Part shown: piece after piece, positions 45,187-57,600 of the stretch
How positions within the stretch are numbered: the first letter of the stretch is position 1
Layout of the letters: each line of letters begins with the position of its first letter
Assembly: GCF_016545825.1 (NCBI RefSeq)
Contig: NC_052621.1
Span: 7,216,199-7,280,198 of the forward strand
Source: Eucalyptus grandis
Taxonomy: Eukaryota; Streptophyta; Magnoliopsida; Myrtales; Myrtaceae
Reading direction: 5' to 3'
DNA: 64,000 bases
The notes under the pieces: generated by a model
Database searches by the model: none
The model's input: only the letters and a program-made list of their open reading frames with translations
What the model was told of the DNA's origin: nothing
Position numbers and translations under genes: made by a program

Positions 45187-45651
45187 ATGAGGGCGGCAAC
45201 ATCTGCATCAAGTAGCGTAACTCCTAATGAGGTCAACTCGGAGCCAACATGTTATTGTGGCCTTCAATCGCCAATTCTTATGGCAAAGAAAAATGCAGGA
45301 AGAAGGTTCCATGGATGTGCTAAGTTTGATAGTCCAAGTTGCTGCAATTTCTTCATGTGGGTGGATCCAAAGATACCAAATCATGTGAGGGACATGATAG
45401 TTGACCTCTTTGAAAGAAATCAAACATTGTCTGAATCAAGCCAATCGAGGGGTGACGGAGTCGAGGTGAGCTCATTGCTAGCTGAAATGAAGACTCAAAA
45501 GGCGAAAAATAGATGTTTAAAGGAGGAGCTTGCACAAGTAAAGAAAGGAAAGATGCTATATCAATCGGCATTCATTCTATGCATGTGTTATATCGCTATA
45601 TTGGTTATATATAATGTGAAAGTTGGTGGGAAATTTCTAAGTCTTCCATAG
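45187..45651 (+). CDS. GRF-type zinc finger protein with coiled coil and C-terminal TM (MULE accessory gene)
   Basis: Intact 154-residue frame. Residues 22-60 form a GRF zinc finger: CYCGL, then KKNAGRRFHGCAKF, then CCNFFMWVD, with the Cys pattern and the GRF-like RRF core. Residues about 93-120 are charged and helical (LLAEMKTQKAKNRCLKEELA), a likely coiled coil. Residues about 123-143 are hydrophobic (SAFILCMCYIAILVIYNV), a likely membrane anchor. It matches the layout of the many plant At4g04775-like GRF proteins. Its place between the left TIR and the convergent transposase suggests the second gene of an autonomous MULE or a captured host gene. The ATG may be internal to a second exon; an acceptor-like 'cttctattag' lies upstream at about 45160. 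Role in transposition is inference only. Confidence 0.75.
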   Translation: MRAATSASSSVTPNEVNSEPTCYCGLQSPILMAKKNAGRRFHGCAKFDSPSCCNFFMWVDPKIPNHVRDMIVDLFERNQTLSESSQSRGDGVEVSSLLAEMKTQKAKNRCLKEELAQVKKGKMLYQSAFILCMCYIAILVIYNVKVGGKFLSLP

Positions 45652-46459
45652 TACCTTCTATCTGAGTTTGTAAATTTGAACACTAGTTGTGGATAATTGA
45701 GATGGGAATGAAATCTGATGTGAGTTTGTAGTTTGCAAGATCGGTTGCTTGCCATGCGAGAAATTACTATCGCATTGGAAAATGTTGCTTGATTTGTGTG
45801 CTTGTCAATAGCACTACATAAGCTGTTGCCACCAGAATAAATTTGGAACTTCAAAAAATGGTGACAACTCCCTTATTATGCAATCGAGATTGTTAATTGG
45901 TGATTTTTTCATGATTTTAATAACGAGCTTGCCTCAAATGGAATGTGTAAAAAATCAAGTGAAATCAAAGTAGTCGCCTACAATACCTAAGTTACCTAAT
46001 CAAATCTTCCCTGAATCATCCAATGCGGGCCACAGAGACCACGTAGAGCAAAACCCCATCATATAAAATGAAAAATTAGCAATAAGAGGTGGTGGTATTA
46101 GTTACCATTAATGCCCCTGAGGAACTCGAGAAAAATGTATGGGAAAGAAGATGACAAAAGTATTGGAAGAATGAAAATTCTGCATGGCCAATTTCAGTAA
46201 TTACCTATTAACAATCCCGAAAAGTAATCACTTTCGTGCATTATCCAAACCAAAACCAAGCATCCCACATAACTTGTTGAAACATGATTCATTGACAAAG
46301 CAACAGGCTTACATTTTCAATGCACAAAAGGTTCTGTTCAACAAAATATGCACTTTCAGTGCAGAAAAGGTTCTATGCACAAACGCTACACGTCTCATAC
46401 AAAAAACCAGCTAATAATTGATATACATTCACCTAACAACACCAATTTCAGCAGACATA
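45652..46459. other. Spacer between the two convergent MULE genes
   Basis: AT-rich with no ORF of note. It probably holds the 3' UTRs of both genes. No repeat recognised. Confidence 0.5.
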
Positions 46460-49400
46460 TCAATCCAATATGATGGTCTCCGATGGTCCAGTAGGTTGAG
46501 CCTTCACTTGATTAAGAATTCTGGCGCTTTTCCTTATATATGGTCTCGCAGCGATAGGCTTTAGAGGAGTTGTTGTAGCCTGAGATGACTGAGCTTGACG
46601 TTGTAATAGTGCCTTTGGCTTCATCGCAACATGCTTTCGAGGAGGTAATGTTGCGCGAGATGATTGAGATTGGGAACTTGCCTTGGGTTGTGATGGCGCC
46701 TTTCGCTTTAAACCAAGATGCTTCTGAGCTATTGTAGCCTTAGATGACTGAGCTTCGGAATTGGCCTAAGGTTGCGATAGTAGCTTTGGCTTCAGCGCAA
46801 CATGCTTTGAAGGAGGTAATGTTACACGAGATGAATGGGGTTGGGAACTTACCCGGGGTTGTGATGGTGCCTTTCGCTTTAAACCAAGATGCTTTTGAGC
46901 TATTGTAGCTTGAGATGACTGAGCTTGAGAACTGGCCTGAGGTTGTGATAGTGTCATTGGCTTCATTGCAACGTGCTTTGGAGGAGCTACTGTTGCATGA
47001 TATGACTGACGTTGTGAAGTGGCCTTGGGTTGTAATAGTGGCTTCGGCGTCACCGCAATTTGTTTTCGAGGAGCTGCTGATATATGATATGACTGAGGTT
47101 GTGCACTGACTTGGGAATGCACCTTTGCTGTTGACGTAGCTCTTGTGACTACCCCTTTCTCCGGTAGGTTAACGATTCTTGCACCAATTGTATTAGGCTA
47201 CATAAGAATGAGTATCTTTTTAGCTTAAGGAGATAAGTAATTGCTATTATAAAAATTTAAAAATATTACTCACCTTGCGAATATGAAGGTTTGTCATAGG
47301 ATTTGCATCAACACCCAACCCTATCATTTTCATCCTCTTGGCTTGTGATTCTCTCTGTATCATGCAATTTTCAATGGTAGGTCTTTTAAACTGAAATAAT
47401 AGAAAATTCATTCAACATCAGAACGTAGTCACAATACATGTATACTTGGGGATTGAGATATTACTCACCGGAATTTTTTCACGTCTATGCTTAGCCATTA
47501 TATTGGCCGGTGCACTGCCTTCCCCTTGATCTGAACGAACTTCACCAAAAGCATTGGCCTCACCACTACATCCTCTATCAGCACTAGCATGAGCAGAAGC
47601 AATGGCACTACATTCTCTTACATTTGCACGAGCACTACATTCTCTTACATCTGCACTAGCCTGAGCAGAAGCATTAGCATGCCCACTATTGTCTCCTATT
47701 GAATTGGCATTTGCAGAAGCATTGGCATGGCTTTCGGATCCTCCTTCAGCTATGCTTGTCGTTGCTTTAGCTTTAGCCTGAATATATATTCAAAGTTACT
47801 AAATTGGAATCTTCATATACAAAACTTACAATAATGGTTAGATGACAACTTACTTGTCTTTTTCCGAGCCTTGGACCAGTGGAATTAGCCTGAGATTGAG
47901 CATAAGCTTTAGCTGTACTTGCATTGGCATGAGCACTGGATATACATACATTGACCTGAGCATTGGATGTACGTACATTTGCAGAAGCATTGGATGTACG
48001 TACATTGGCCCCATCATTGGCCTGAGAAGCACATATTAAGTATTGATTAACAACATGTTAAAGTGACATGCCCAACATTAAGATGATAAGTTAGTTGAGG
48101 AAATACATTTTTTAAAGGACATCCCTTGCAGTTATGTCCAATTTGTTTGCAAGCAGAACAAGTCATTTGCTTACCTTATTTAGTCATTCTATCACCTCTT
48201 ACAAGCTCAATCGGTTGCTTTCTTCTACTCCTTTTTGGCCTACCAGGCATGTTCTTCATTGGTGGGGGTTGAGGAGCTTCTTTATTGGTTTTATTCCAAA
48301 ATTTATGTCCTCTCACCGTAAGCATCATGAATTGATAAGCACTTAGATACTTTTCCTTGTTGAAGCACTCGGCTAGATAGTCGGTCGGATCATTTCTCTT
48401 ATGGTGTATTGCACAAATGGCGTGGCAACATGGAATTCCACTAAGTTCCCAAGCTCTACAAGAACAAGTTTATAAATTCAAATCAACAACATATTTGTCA
48501 CCACCTTCTGTAATCTCATATCCTTCATTTCCATTCTATATCAAATGGCAATACCTACTAGCAGATGTATTCTCATGTAACTTACGCATAATCCTTGGAC
48601 CGTAATTTCTAGTCCACCTAGCACATCCATCCCTCTGAGTATGCATTCTATTCATAACCATGATTCTAATATCCTCCAGCATACTCACAATGGCCTTGCA
48701 CCTAACTTCCACACACCTGCCATTGAACGCTTCACTCAGATTATTATCAACGACATCACATTTAATATCGGTGTCAAAGAAGGCTTTGCACCAATGTTTT
48801 GGCTCAATACGGAATAAGTCATCATGACCTTCTCGAGTCAGTTCCTTCAACCTCTGTCTATGCATATTGAAATTTGACATATTATTGCTCTTGACACATC
48901 TCCAAAATTGCCTCAGCAATTGTTTTCCTTTGTATTTTTGACCCCAGTTGGAATAAATGTGCCTTGCACACATCCTATGCTCTGCATTTGGCAACAGTTC
49001 AGCTTCGATTGGACAAGACCCCGACAATTACCGAAAAAAAGAAAATATATATGAAAACAGAAAGAAAAACATTGTAATGTCACAATCAATTTACAAATGA
49101 AAAAAAAAAAAGCATATATTTTGTTGATCACTTATCAACGCCCATCTGTCACCATTACACATATCGAGGTCTAACTTCAACAATTCGATAAACTAAGTCC
49201 ATGTGTCCTTATTCTCGATTCTTACCACTGCCCATGCCACTGGATACATTTGATTGTTGTCATCCCTTCCGACAGCACGTAACAACTCACCCTTGATCAA
49301 ACCCCTCAAAAAACATCCATCTAATCTAATGATCTTCCTACATCCAGCCAAAAAACCTTTCTTGCAAGCATCAAAGCAAATGTAAACCCTATCAAATACT

Positions 49401-50697
49401 GGTAGAGAATTTGGCCATGGCCTTTCAACTTTCAATTTAAAATTGCTTGATGGGCTTGCAGTGTAAAGCTCTCCCAAGTAGTCGTGCATCTGTGCATATT
49501 CCTTCTTGTAATTGCATTGCAATTCCTTCAACACTTTCAGCTTTGTTCTCCTATACTGACTGAAAGTGACATTTACTCCAAGTTGTTCTCTAACTAATTT
49601 CTTTAACTCAGGTGCTTTGATTTTAGGCATTGCAAAAATGAGAATCATGAAGTGCTTAGCTAAATAAGTGCTAGACACTCTCTTATTCTCGAAAGTGATA
49701 CTGCATATATGCTGATTTACATACCTTCTCAAATGAAATGACCTAGTTTTTCTATCAAGAGCACCATAGATCATCCAGTTACAATTGTTCTGGCCACACC
49801 TGGCTCTTACAACACTTTTTGTATTCTTAGTGTATTTGATTGCTCTTTGCTCAGCCACAGAATACTTCAAAATTGCATTCTTGAACTCAGTTGCATCATC
49901 AAATGTCATGCCAACAATAAATTCTGGATTTGTACCACTTTGATCATATGATGGCAACCTACTTCTCCTCCTTGAAATAACATCAACCTCTTCACCACCC
50001 TCATCATTTAAAATTGATTGAAGACTGTCTTCCTCATCTGAATCAGCATACTACTTTCGTACCCAGAATCATCTAACGATTGAGCCTCATCCACAATCGG
50101 TGGTTGGGAAGTACTAGTTGCCTCACTATAATTTAAAATTTGGAGCCTATGTCTTGCTGAAAATTCAATTAATTTTTTCCTTGCTTCAACCAATTCAAAG
50201 TCATCATCATCACTCGCCTCTTCCATATCCACCAAATTATGTGCATCATCATCCTCTTCCTCATCTAGATCCCTATTGGCAACTCCAGCCTGATTCCCGT
50301 CATCATTAGTATTCCTAATCACATTAGACATACCTCCGGTTTCCATCTCAACACCCCCCATCTCAGCTCCTGCCTTTTCATTATCAACATGCTCAACATA
50401 TAGTGTAATATTTTAAGAGCACAGATGATGATAAAATAGATCCATCACATCAGCGTTATCCCATAAATACCTAAGAGTTACTCCGTCTACAAGAGTCTTA
50501 CTTCCAGGAACTCTGTAAAAGAGTTTCTCTACTCTACACACACCCAAAGCCTCAATAGTTTCAATTATACTAGACAGTGAAGGCTTACTTAAACTTATTT
50601 TAGCAACATCAGCCCTTCCACCTATGTATTCCAATGGTGGGCCACCTTTAAATTTACCTCCATAACGAACAGTGACATAAACTTTGTTCTCGGCCAT
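46460..50697 (-). pseudogene. MULE (MuDR-type) transposase, multi-exon, inactivated
   Basis: Domain order from 50697 leftward: PB1-like N-terminus (MAENKVYVTVRYGGKFKGGP); acidic linker; MuDR DNA-binding domain (FIVGMTFDDATEFKNAILKY, CGQNNCNWMIYGA); MULE catalytic core (IIRLDGCFLRGLIKGELL, NQMYPVAWAVVRIENKDTW, then WALISDQQ); LLPNAEHRMCARHIYSNW; CDVVDNNLSEAFNGR; SWIM finger (AWELSGIPCCHAICAIH); zinc knuckle CSACKQIGHNCKGC. Four further exons follow (48021-47854, 47777-47469, 47390-47274, 47197-46460), with GT..AG borders, encoding an Ala/Asn/Ser-rich tail and a Gln/Ser/Lys-rich 57-residue repeat. Lesions: stops at 50413, 49193, 48536, 48470, about 48178 and 46766, and frameshifts near 50055 and 49015. 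The retrotransposon at 50765 lies 68 bp upstream of the ATG. Confidence 0.85.
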
Positions 50698-50764
50698 TAG
50701 ACATACAAGGGAATAGAAACAAAAAGCAGAGCACTTTCAATCATCAAATTATTGAAGCAATGTT

Positions 50765-52442
50765 TGTGGCATCCCAAAATTCAAAGTCAAGCCATAAGGT
50801 GTGTTAAATTTTCTAATTAGGTGATAAAATTTAGCCATTAGTCATTTAATTAGAAGAATTGTGCATATGATTGTGAAAATTTAAATTTGATAGATTAATA
50901 ATTTATGCTTGGCCATGTACTTTATAAAGTAAATTTCAATAAACAAAATGCCACAAGACTTTGGCCAAGATGAAAATTGAAATTAAAAAATATTTATAGA
51001 AGAAATTCAAAAAAAAAGGGAAAAAGGTCAATTTTTAGGATGGGCCTTAGGCCCATTGGCCTAAGTTTAGTGGGCCAAGTTGACCGGCCCAATAGAGACC
51101 CAAGAGGGAGTGGTCGACTGGCCACATGGAAGCCCAACTCCAAGGCCCATGATGCATGCAAGCCCATAAGACAAGTGGCACAAAGAAGGGCATGCATTGG
51201 CCAATTGAAAGGCAATCTCATGATTGCAAATGATGAGCTTTAGGGGGGTATAAAAAGGGAAGAGAGAGAGAGGGTGGCCGGATTTCTCATTTGCTCGCCC
51301 AAGGAGAGAGAGAGAGAGAGTTGTGCGAGAGAGAGAGAGATCGTGCGAGAGAGGGGGAGCAGCCGAGAGAGAGGAGGAGGAACCGCCGTGTGCCACCGAT
51401 TCGTGTAGTCTAGAGGCAAGTGGGAGTCCTCTAGCTTCTCTTGCATGCTTGCATGTTGTTTGCATGTTGAATCTTTGAATGTTTAAGTGAGAAAAACCGA
51501 AGCATGGATGATGTATGTTGAATGGTATGGCTGTTTGTGTTCGGACCGTGTGAGTCAGAAACTTGTTTGAGCTTGCATGTATGTTTAGAGTTCAATTTTG
51601 GCTTCGATTTCTTCATGAGAGTTGTAGCTAACATCTTGAACTACAATATACTGAAATTTAGTGGAAAATGATGGATATTTGAGGGGTTAAAGTCTTATTC
51701 TACGGAGACCTCAGATCTGGAGAGTTTTTACTGACCTCTTGCTGGATTCGTGGTTGCATGTTGGTTTGTGTTGAGAATCTCACTTCAATTTATTCATGGA
51801 AGTTGTAGAGACATCTTAAACTACAACATACTCAAATTTGAAGTGAAATGAACAAGTATATCCTAGTAAATCAACTAGATCTTGAAGACGATGATTCTGG
51901 TGATGTATTCCGAGACACCCCAGACTTCATGGACATAGATGATGACTATAATCGGGTTATTTGACCTATATCTCTTCATGAAACTTGTATAGGATACCTT
52001 GATGTATAACATATCCAAATTTCAGAGGAAACGAAATAGAACAGGTAGGTGGAATCTCCATATTTCGGAGATGTGTACACTGGACGATGCGGTAATAGAT
52101 CCAGAAGCTTCGTGAGATTTTATAAAATAATCTAAAAATAATCTGGTTTGGAGTTCTGCATGAAAGTTGTACGAAAATGTCTTTTCTATAACTCTGTAAA
52201 ATCGCATAATTTTTGGAGGTCATATGGATATTTTAATCGAATTTCTTCGGAAACCGTGCATTCTGGTTTCATCCGAAAATTATATGATGTTTTGTGAAAA
52301 TTGGGAAATTGTGTGAAATACTATTTGGCCATGTATTTTGTATGAAATTATCATCCTATTGGCTTGTTTAATACTTTCTGTAATTTTTATAATTTTGGGA
52401 ATTTTTTGATATTAAATTTATGGAAATGGCAAAAGTTGGAAT

Positions 52443-52474
<32 letters not shown>

Positions 52475-53055
52475 AAATAAAATAAAATAGATTATTTTAT
52501 TGGCCATAAATTCCATTAAATTTATCTTGTTGCATGTATGATAAAGTCTTGGTATATATATGACATTGAATGGAGATGCATATGATAAAGTCTTGGTATA
52601 TGTATGAATTGTGATGCATGTGTGAATCCTATGCCAAGTATGACTTGTTTGATGTCACGCCATATGCCATGTTAAATTGAGATCAAAATAATGGTAAATG
52701 TGGATAATGATAAGTGAGGAAGTGGTTGTGGTGGAGGATGAGACCGGAATGTATAGAGATGCATTGTCGGATTTCCCTGGGAGATTCAGGATGCCCGGAA
52801 CGTGGGGGTGCCGGAAGCCCTGTCAGAGGTTTCTGCCCGAAGGGAATGCCTCGTGATGCCAGTTGGGATGCGAGATGCCCGGAATGTGGGGGGCCGGATG
52901 CCCGGTGGCCTGGGAGGCTGAATGCCGGAAGCCTCGGAGGTCTTTGCCCGAGGGGATGATGAAATTGATGATTTGAGGAATGGGTTATGTGGTGATCAAA
53001 TTGAAAGCTAAAAGTGGAAATTAAATCATGATATGATATGCATGATGATATGCAA

Positions 53056-53091
<36 letters not shown>

Positions 53092-53133
53092 ATGTGATGT
53101 GAAATAATGATGATCACCCATGATATGATATGC

Positions 53134-53165
<32 letters not shown>

Positions 53166-53287
53166 ATATAATGTGAAATAACGATGATCACCCATGATAT
53201 GATATGCATGATGATGATGATGATGATGATGATATGTGATGTGAAATAATGATGATCACCCATGATATGATATGCATGATGATATGC

Positions 53288-53334
<47 letters not shown>

Positions 53335-54373
53335 ATGTGATGTGAAATAACGATGATCACCCATGATATGAGATGCATGATGATATGCATGATGTTATGC
53401 ATAATGATGATAATGACGATGATATATGATATGGCACGATAACATGTGTAATGTGATGATGACATGTATGTTGTAATGATGCCATGATGACGCTGACATG
53501 TGCAATGTGATGATGTCATGATGATGATGAAATGTATGATATGATGACGCATGATAGTATGCACATGACTTCAAAGTAAGTAACGCCTGCAATGCATGTA
53601 TGATTTGCCTGATGCATTGAGTTGTTATTGGATTCCTTATCTGCTGAGTGGTTGTACCCACCCCTTTGGGGACCAATATTTCAGATTAGCAGTATGCCGC
53701 TTCCTACCGTCACGCGTGGTGCATTTTATGGGTTACCGTCCGACGTCGAGGTAGAGTGTGAGGAGTTCAGCTGTCCTTCCGTACCTGGACTCACCTACAT
53801 ACGTGTGCGCTGTTTCGTTTTGTATGACATAGGCCTGGCTGGGGGCCCTATTGTTCAGGAGTTTGTCTCTGTCCACGTTCGCCGCGAGGGGGTGATGAGA
53901 GGGATGCTTCCACCGCCGCCGCCTAACGCACTGGACTGGGTGTGAGGCCTGTGCGTGATGAGTAGGGGCTATTTCTTTTTGGATAGATAGCCGACACTTA
54001 TGATGGGGGTTGTACACGTGAAATGTAGAGGGTCGAGGGTTCTTTTTTTGAGGTTTTAGGCTGGACATGGCTGAGTCCTAGCTTTTCCTTTTTGATGTAC
54101 CGACCCAAAAGAAGTCTCATCTTGAAAATATATGTAAGTAAAGTGTCGTGGCTTGTTTATAAAATTATGGTGATTAGTGGTATGTATTTATATCATGGTT
54201 GGTAGGGGGAGAGATGGTGATGTTTTAATTTGCTTCCGCTAATGAGTCGCGCTGGGACCGTTTTGTTTAAAAAAAAAAGTGTCTATGAATTATGACGCTT
54301 CTTCAAAGGGAGAAAGGTAATAAGGTGTAACATTGGCGCTGGTGGCGACCTGCGAAGGGTTCGGTGTGTCACA
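50765..54373 (+). repeat. 5' LTR, 3609 bp
   Basis: TGTGGCATCCC to GTGTGTCACA. Contains a TATA-like 'ggggggtataaaaaggg' (51243-51259) followed by GA tracts, which is probably the transcription start zone. It also contains an AAATA run (52443-52475), a GC-rich repeat (52787-52960) and an expanded ATG-rich array (53025-53400). An open frame of about 107 codons lies at 53622-53945. Confidence 0.95.
53025..53400. repeat. Expanded (GAT)n-containing tandem array in the 5' LTR
   Basis: About four units of roughly 85-115 bp, each made of 'atgatatgatatgcatgatg', a (GAT)n run, 'atatgtgatgtgaaataa(t/c)' and 'gatgatcaccc'. The 3' LTR has one unit (61613-61710), so the array grew by unequal exchange or slippage after insertion, or shrank in the other LTR. 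Confidence 0.9.
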
Positions 54374-54384
54374 GCCACCCTTTT

Positions 54385-54396
54385 TGGTATCAGAGC
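54385..54396 (+). other. Primer binding site, initiator Met-tRNA
   Basis: TGGTATCAGAGC, an exact match to the common plant Met-tRNA primer site, 11 bp after the 5' LTR end. Confidence 0.95.
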
Positions 54397-54658
54397 GAAT
54401 GGTTATAGGTGGAGTGATAAGGAGCGTCATTTGGAAATTGAGGAACATGATGACAATGCACACCATAGGATCTAAAATGAAATAATTGAATAACAGGTGA
54501 TGAGTATTCACTCGTAGATCCCTAGTAGTTTATTTTGAGTTGCCTTTAGGTACCAGTAACATGTATATGTTACTTATGTAGTGATAGTAAATGCTTTGAA
54601 TAGAGGCAGTGAGTCTCAGATTATTCCTGAGGCAATGCTTGGAAATTGCAGGAAAGTC

Positions 54659-55643
54659 ATGGTGCGAGCTAGAAGTGCTCATCCATCGAGGGCTGAAGCC
54701 TCTGCTGCAAGGGTTGAACCCCGAATGGAAGATATCCTGCAGCATTAGCCAATATTGGAAATCTGATGGAGAGGCAAAGGCGCAAAGAACAGCCCGGAGC
54801 GAACGCCGTACTCAAGGACTAGTGGAGCAGTTTTTTAAGCAGAAGCCACTTAAGTTTAATGGAATGGGAAGTCCTGAGGAGGGGGAGCAATGGATTGATG
54901 GGATGAAACAAATTTTCCGGCTGTTGGACTGCACTGATGCTGAGAAAATAGTTTTAGCAGAGTACCAGTTGGAGGGAAATGCGAAGTTTTGGTGGAGAGC
55001 TTCGAAGGACATAATCTTTCCACCACGTACTGATGTGAGTTGGGAGGAGTTTGTTAGGGCTTTCAATAGGAAGCATTTTTCTGATTGTGCTAAGGATAGG
55101 AATATTACTAAATTTGTTCAACTAGAACAAAAAAGATTGACAGTAGATCAGTATGAGGCTAGATTTTCTGAATTGTCTAGATATGCTCCTAGATTGATTG
55201 AGGATCAGGAAGAGAAGGCTAAGAGATTCCTGAAAGGACTGAGGATTGACATTAGAAAGCAACTGGTGCCTTTGAACATAAGAGATTATAATGAGATTTA
55301 TGAAAGGGCGTAGTTAGTGGAGCAGGAATTGTTGAGAGAGCGGTCGGAGTTTAAGAAACCGTTGAATTTTAATGATGTGAAAAAGGGTAAGAGACCTTAT
55401 TCTGGTCAAGGTCAGACCTGGAATGTGAAGAAGAAAAGTAACTTTGGGAATTTTGGAGGGGCAAGAAGTGGTCCGAATATAGGGAAAGCACCCTATTAGC
55501 CTGGTGTTTGTCAGAAGTGTAATGGACGCCATGGCCCAGAACCTTGTACTGGACAATTGAAATGTTTTGGTTGTGGACAAGTGGGTCATCTTAGGAGAAA
55601 TTGCCCACAAGAGAGGTTGCAAGTGAGTGTTGACTCGGTGTGA
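54659..55643 (+). pseudogene. gypsy gag remnant
   Basis: A plausible ATG at 54659 opens a short frame that stops at about 54746. The capsid region continues in another frame, with KFNGMGSPEEGEQWIDGM, then LDCTDAEKIVLAEYQLEG and FWWRAS, then LTVDQYEARFSELSRYAP. It ends with two zinc-knuckle-like motifs (CQKCNGRHGPEPC at about 55509-55547; CFGCGQVGHLRRNC at about 55563-55604). Stops at 55311, 55497 and 55641 interrupt the frame that carries the knuckles. The protein would coat the retrotransposon RNA, but this copy cannot make it intact. Confidence 0.85.
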
Positions 55644-56420
55644 CAGGGATATCAGAGTGCTGTTAGGTCAAACCCACAAGGAAATCCTCAGAGACCACCT
55701 ACACAAGGAAGGGTGTAGGCGATCACCCAGGAGGAAGCGGAAGCTTCCAAAAATGTTATCTCATGTACGATTCTTATTAATGGTGAAAAGGCATATGCAT
55801 TGTTTGACATGGGTGCAACGCATTCGTTTGTGTCTGAAAGATATAGACGTTTGAATAAGATAGAAGTTATGCCTCTTGAGACGCCTCTTTGTGTTTCCAC
55901 GCCTTTAAAGGATATGGTATTGTCTACGCTGGTGTGTGGAAATTGTAAGATATCAATGGGAGGAAAGGATATGGAAATAGATTTGGTTGTAATGACTATG
56001 TATGATTTTGACGTTATTATAGGAATGGACTGGCTTCGTAAGTATTGGGCTAGAATGGATTGTTATAGAAGAGTGATTCAATTCGTTTTACCTTATCAGT
56101 CTAGTTGTGAATTTTTAGGAGGTCAGACCCATTTTCCTGTAGTACTTATATCGGCAGTAGAAGCCTGTAAGTTAGTTGACAAAGGATGTCAAGGGTACCT
56201 AGCCATAGTTAGAGATTATGCAAGGGAGGAGCCTAATCTTGAGGAAGTTCATGTAGTTAACGAATTTCAAGATGTATTTCCTGAGGAATTGCCTGGATTG
56301 CCGCCAGAGCGGGAGATTGAATTTGAAATTGAATTAATGCCTGGAACGAGACCAATATCGAAAGCCCCATATAGGATGGCCTTAATTGAATTGAAGGAAT
56401 TGAAAGTGCAATTGCAGGAG
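55644..56420 (+). pseudogene. gypsy protease remnant
   Basis: Same frame as gag. A stop lies at 55716. The aspartic protease active site near 55800 reads FDMGATHSFVS, where the family has Asp-Thr/Ser-Gly; Met replaces Thr, which should impair catalysis. DFDVIIGMDWLRKY (about 56008-56046), the usual C-terminal half of the protease, follows, then the linker to RT (EFQDVFPEELPGLPPEREIE). A frameshift near 56420 breaks the join to RT. Confidence 0.85.
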
Positions 56421-57600
56421 TTTTGCTTGACAAAGGATTCATTAGACCAAGTGCTTCACCTTGGGGTGCACCGGTCTTGTTTGTGAAAAAGAAAGATGGA
56501 TCGATGCGCTTGTGTATTGACTATAAGCAGCTTGAATCAGTGACCATTAAGAATAAGTATCCTTTGCCTAGAATTGATGACTTATTTGACCAACTCCAGG
56601 GAGGTTCGGTCTTCTCTAAGATTGACTTGAGGTCAGGATACCATCAATTGAGAATTAAGAAGGAGGACATTCCTAAGACTGCGTTCAGGACTCGTTATAG
56701 ACACTACGAGTTCCTTGTTATGCCATTTGGATTGACTAACGCGCCGACTACATTTATGGATTTGATGAATAAAATATTTCAGCCTTATTTAGACCAGTTT
56801 GTGATTGTTTTTATTGATGATATTCTGGTATATTCAAAAGGGCCTAAAGAGCATGAGCAACATTTAAGAATAGTTTTGCAGACTCTGAGAGAGCATAAGT
56901 TGTATGCTAAGTTTAGTAAATGTGAGTTCTGGTTGGACCGGATAATATTTCTAGGACATGTGGTGTCGAAAAGGAATTGCAAGAGACCCAAAGAAAAGTT
57001 GAAATGGTAGTGAATTGGCCGAGACCGACGACACCTACTGAAATACGAAGTTTCTTAGGACTGGCTGGTTATTATAGGAGGTTCATTGAAGGATTTTCAC
57101 GACTAGTAGGACCTTTAACTAAATTGACCCGAAAGAATGTGAAGTTTGAGTGGAATGGAGAATGTGAAAGGAGTTTTCAGGAGCTCAAAAGGAAATTGAC
57201 TTCAGCTCCAATTCTGACTATACCTACTGGACCTGATGGTTTCACAGTGTATAGTGATGCATCTCACAAAGGACTAGGATGTGTGTTGATGCAGCATGGC
57301 AAGGTTGCAGCCTATGCATCCAGACAATTGAAATCCCATGAGCTGAATTACCTGACGCATGATTTAGAACTAGCAGCTATAGTGTTTGCCTTGAAGATAT
57401 GGAGACACTATTTGTATGGGGAAAAGTTTGAGATTTATACGGATCATAAAAGTTTGAAGTATCTGTTCTCACAAAAGGAGTTGAACATGAGACAAATGAG
57501 ATGGATGGAGTTGTTGAAGGATTATGATTGTGAGATAAGATATTATCCATGAAAAGCGAATAGAGTAGCAGATGCTCTTAGTCGAAAGTCGGCTATGGAA
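56421..57600 (+). pseudogene. gypsy reverse transcriptase and RNase H remnant
   Basis: The RT frame 56423-57010 holds [49 protein letters not shown] and the catalytic FIDDILVYS (YxDD-type, F variant usual for plant gypsy). Small shifts at about 56970-57000 move it to the next frame ([20 protein letters not shown]), continuing into RNase H ([50 protein letters not shown]). A TGA at 57550 stops it just before KANRVADALSRKS. The motifs are well kept, so inactivation is fairly recent. Confidence 0.9.

Noticed and set aside
52700..53680. Ser/His-rich minus-strand frames (also at 61176-61929)
   Set aside because: Products of the (ATG/GAT)n arrays and GC-rich repeats inside the gypsy LTRs.
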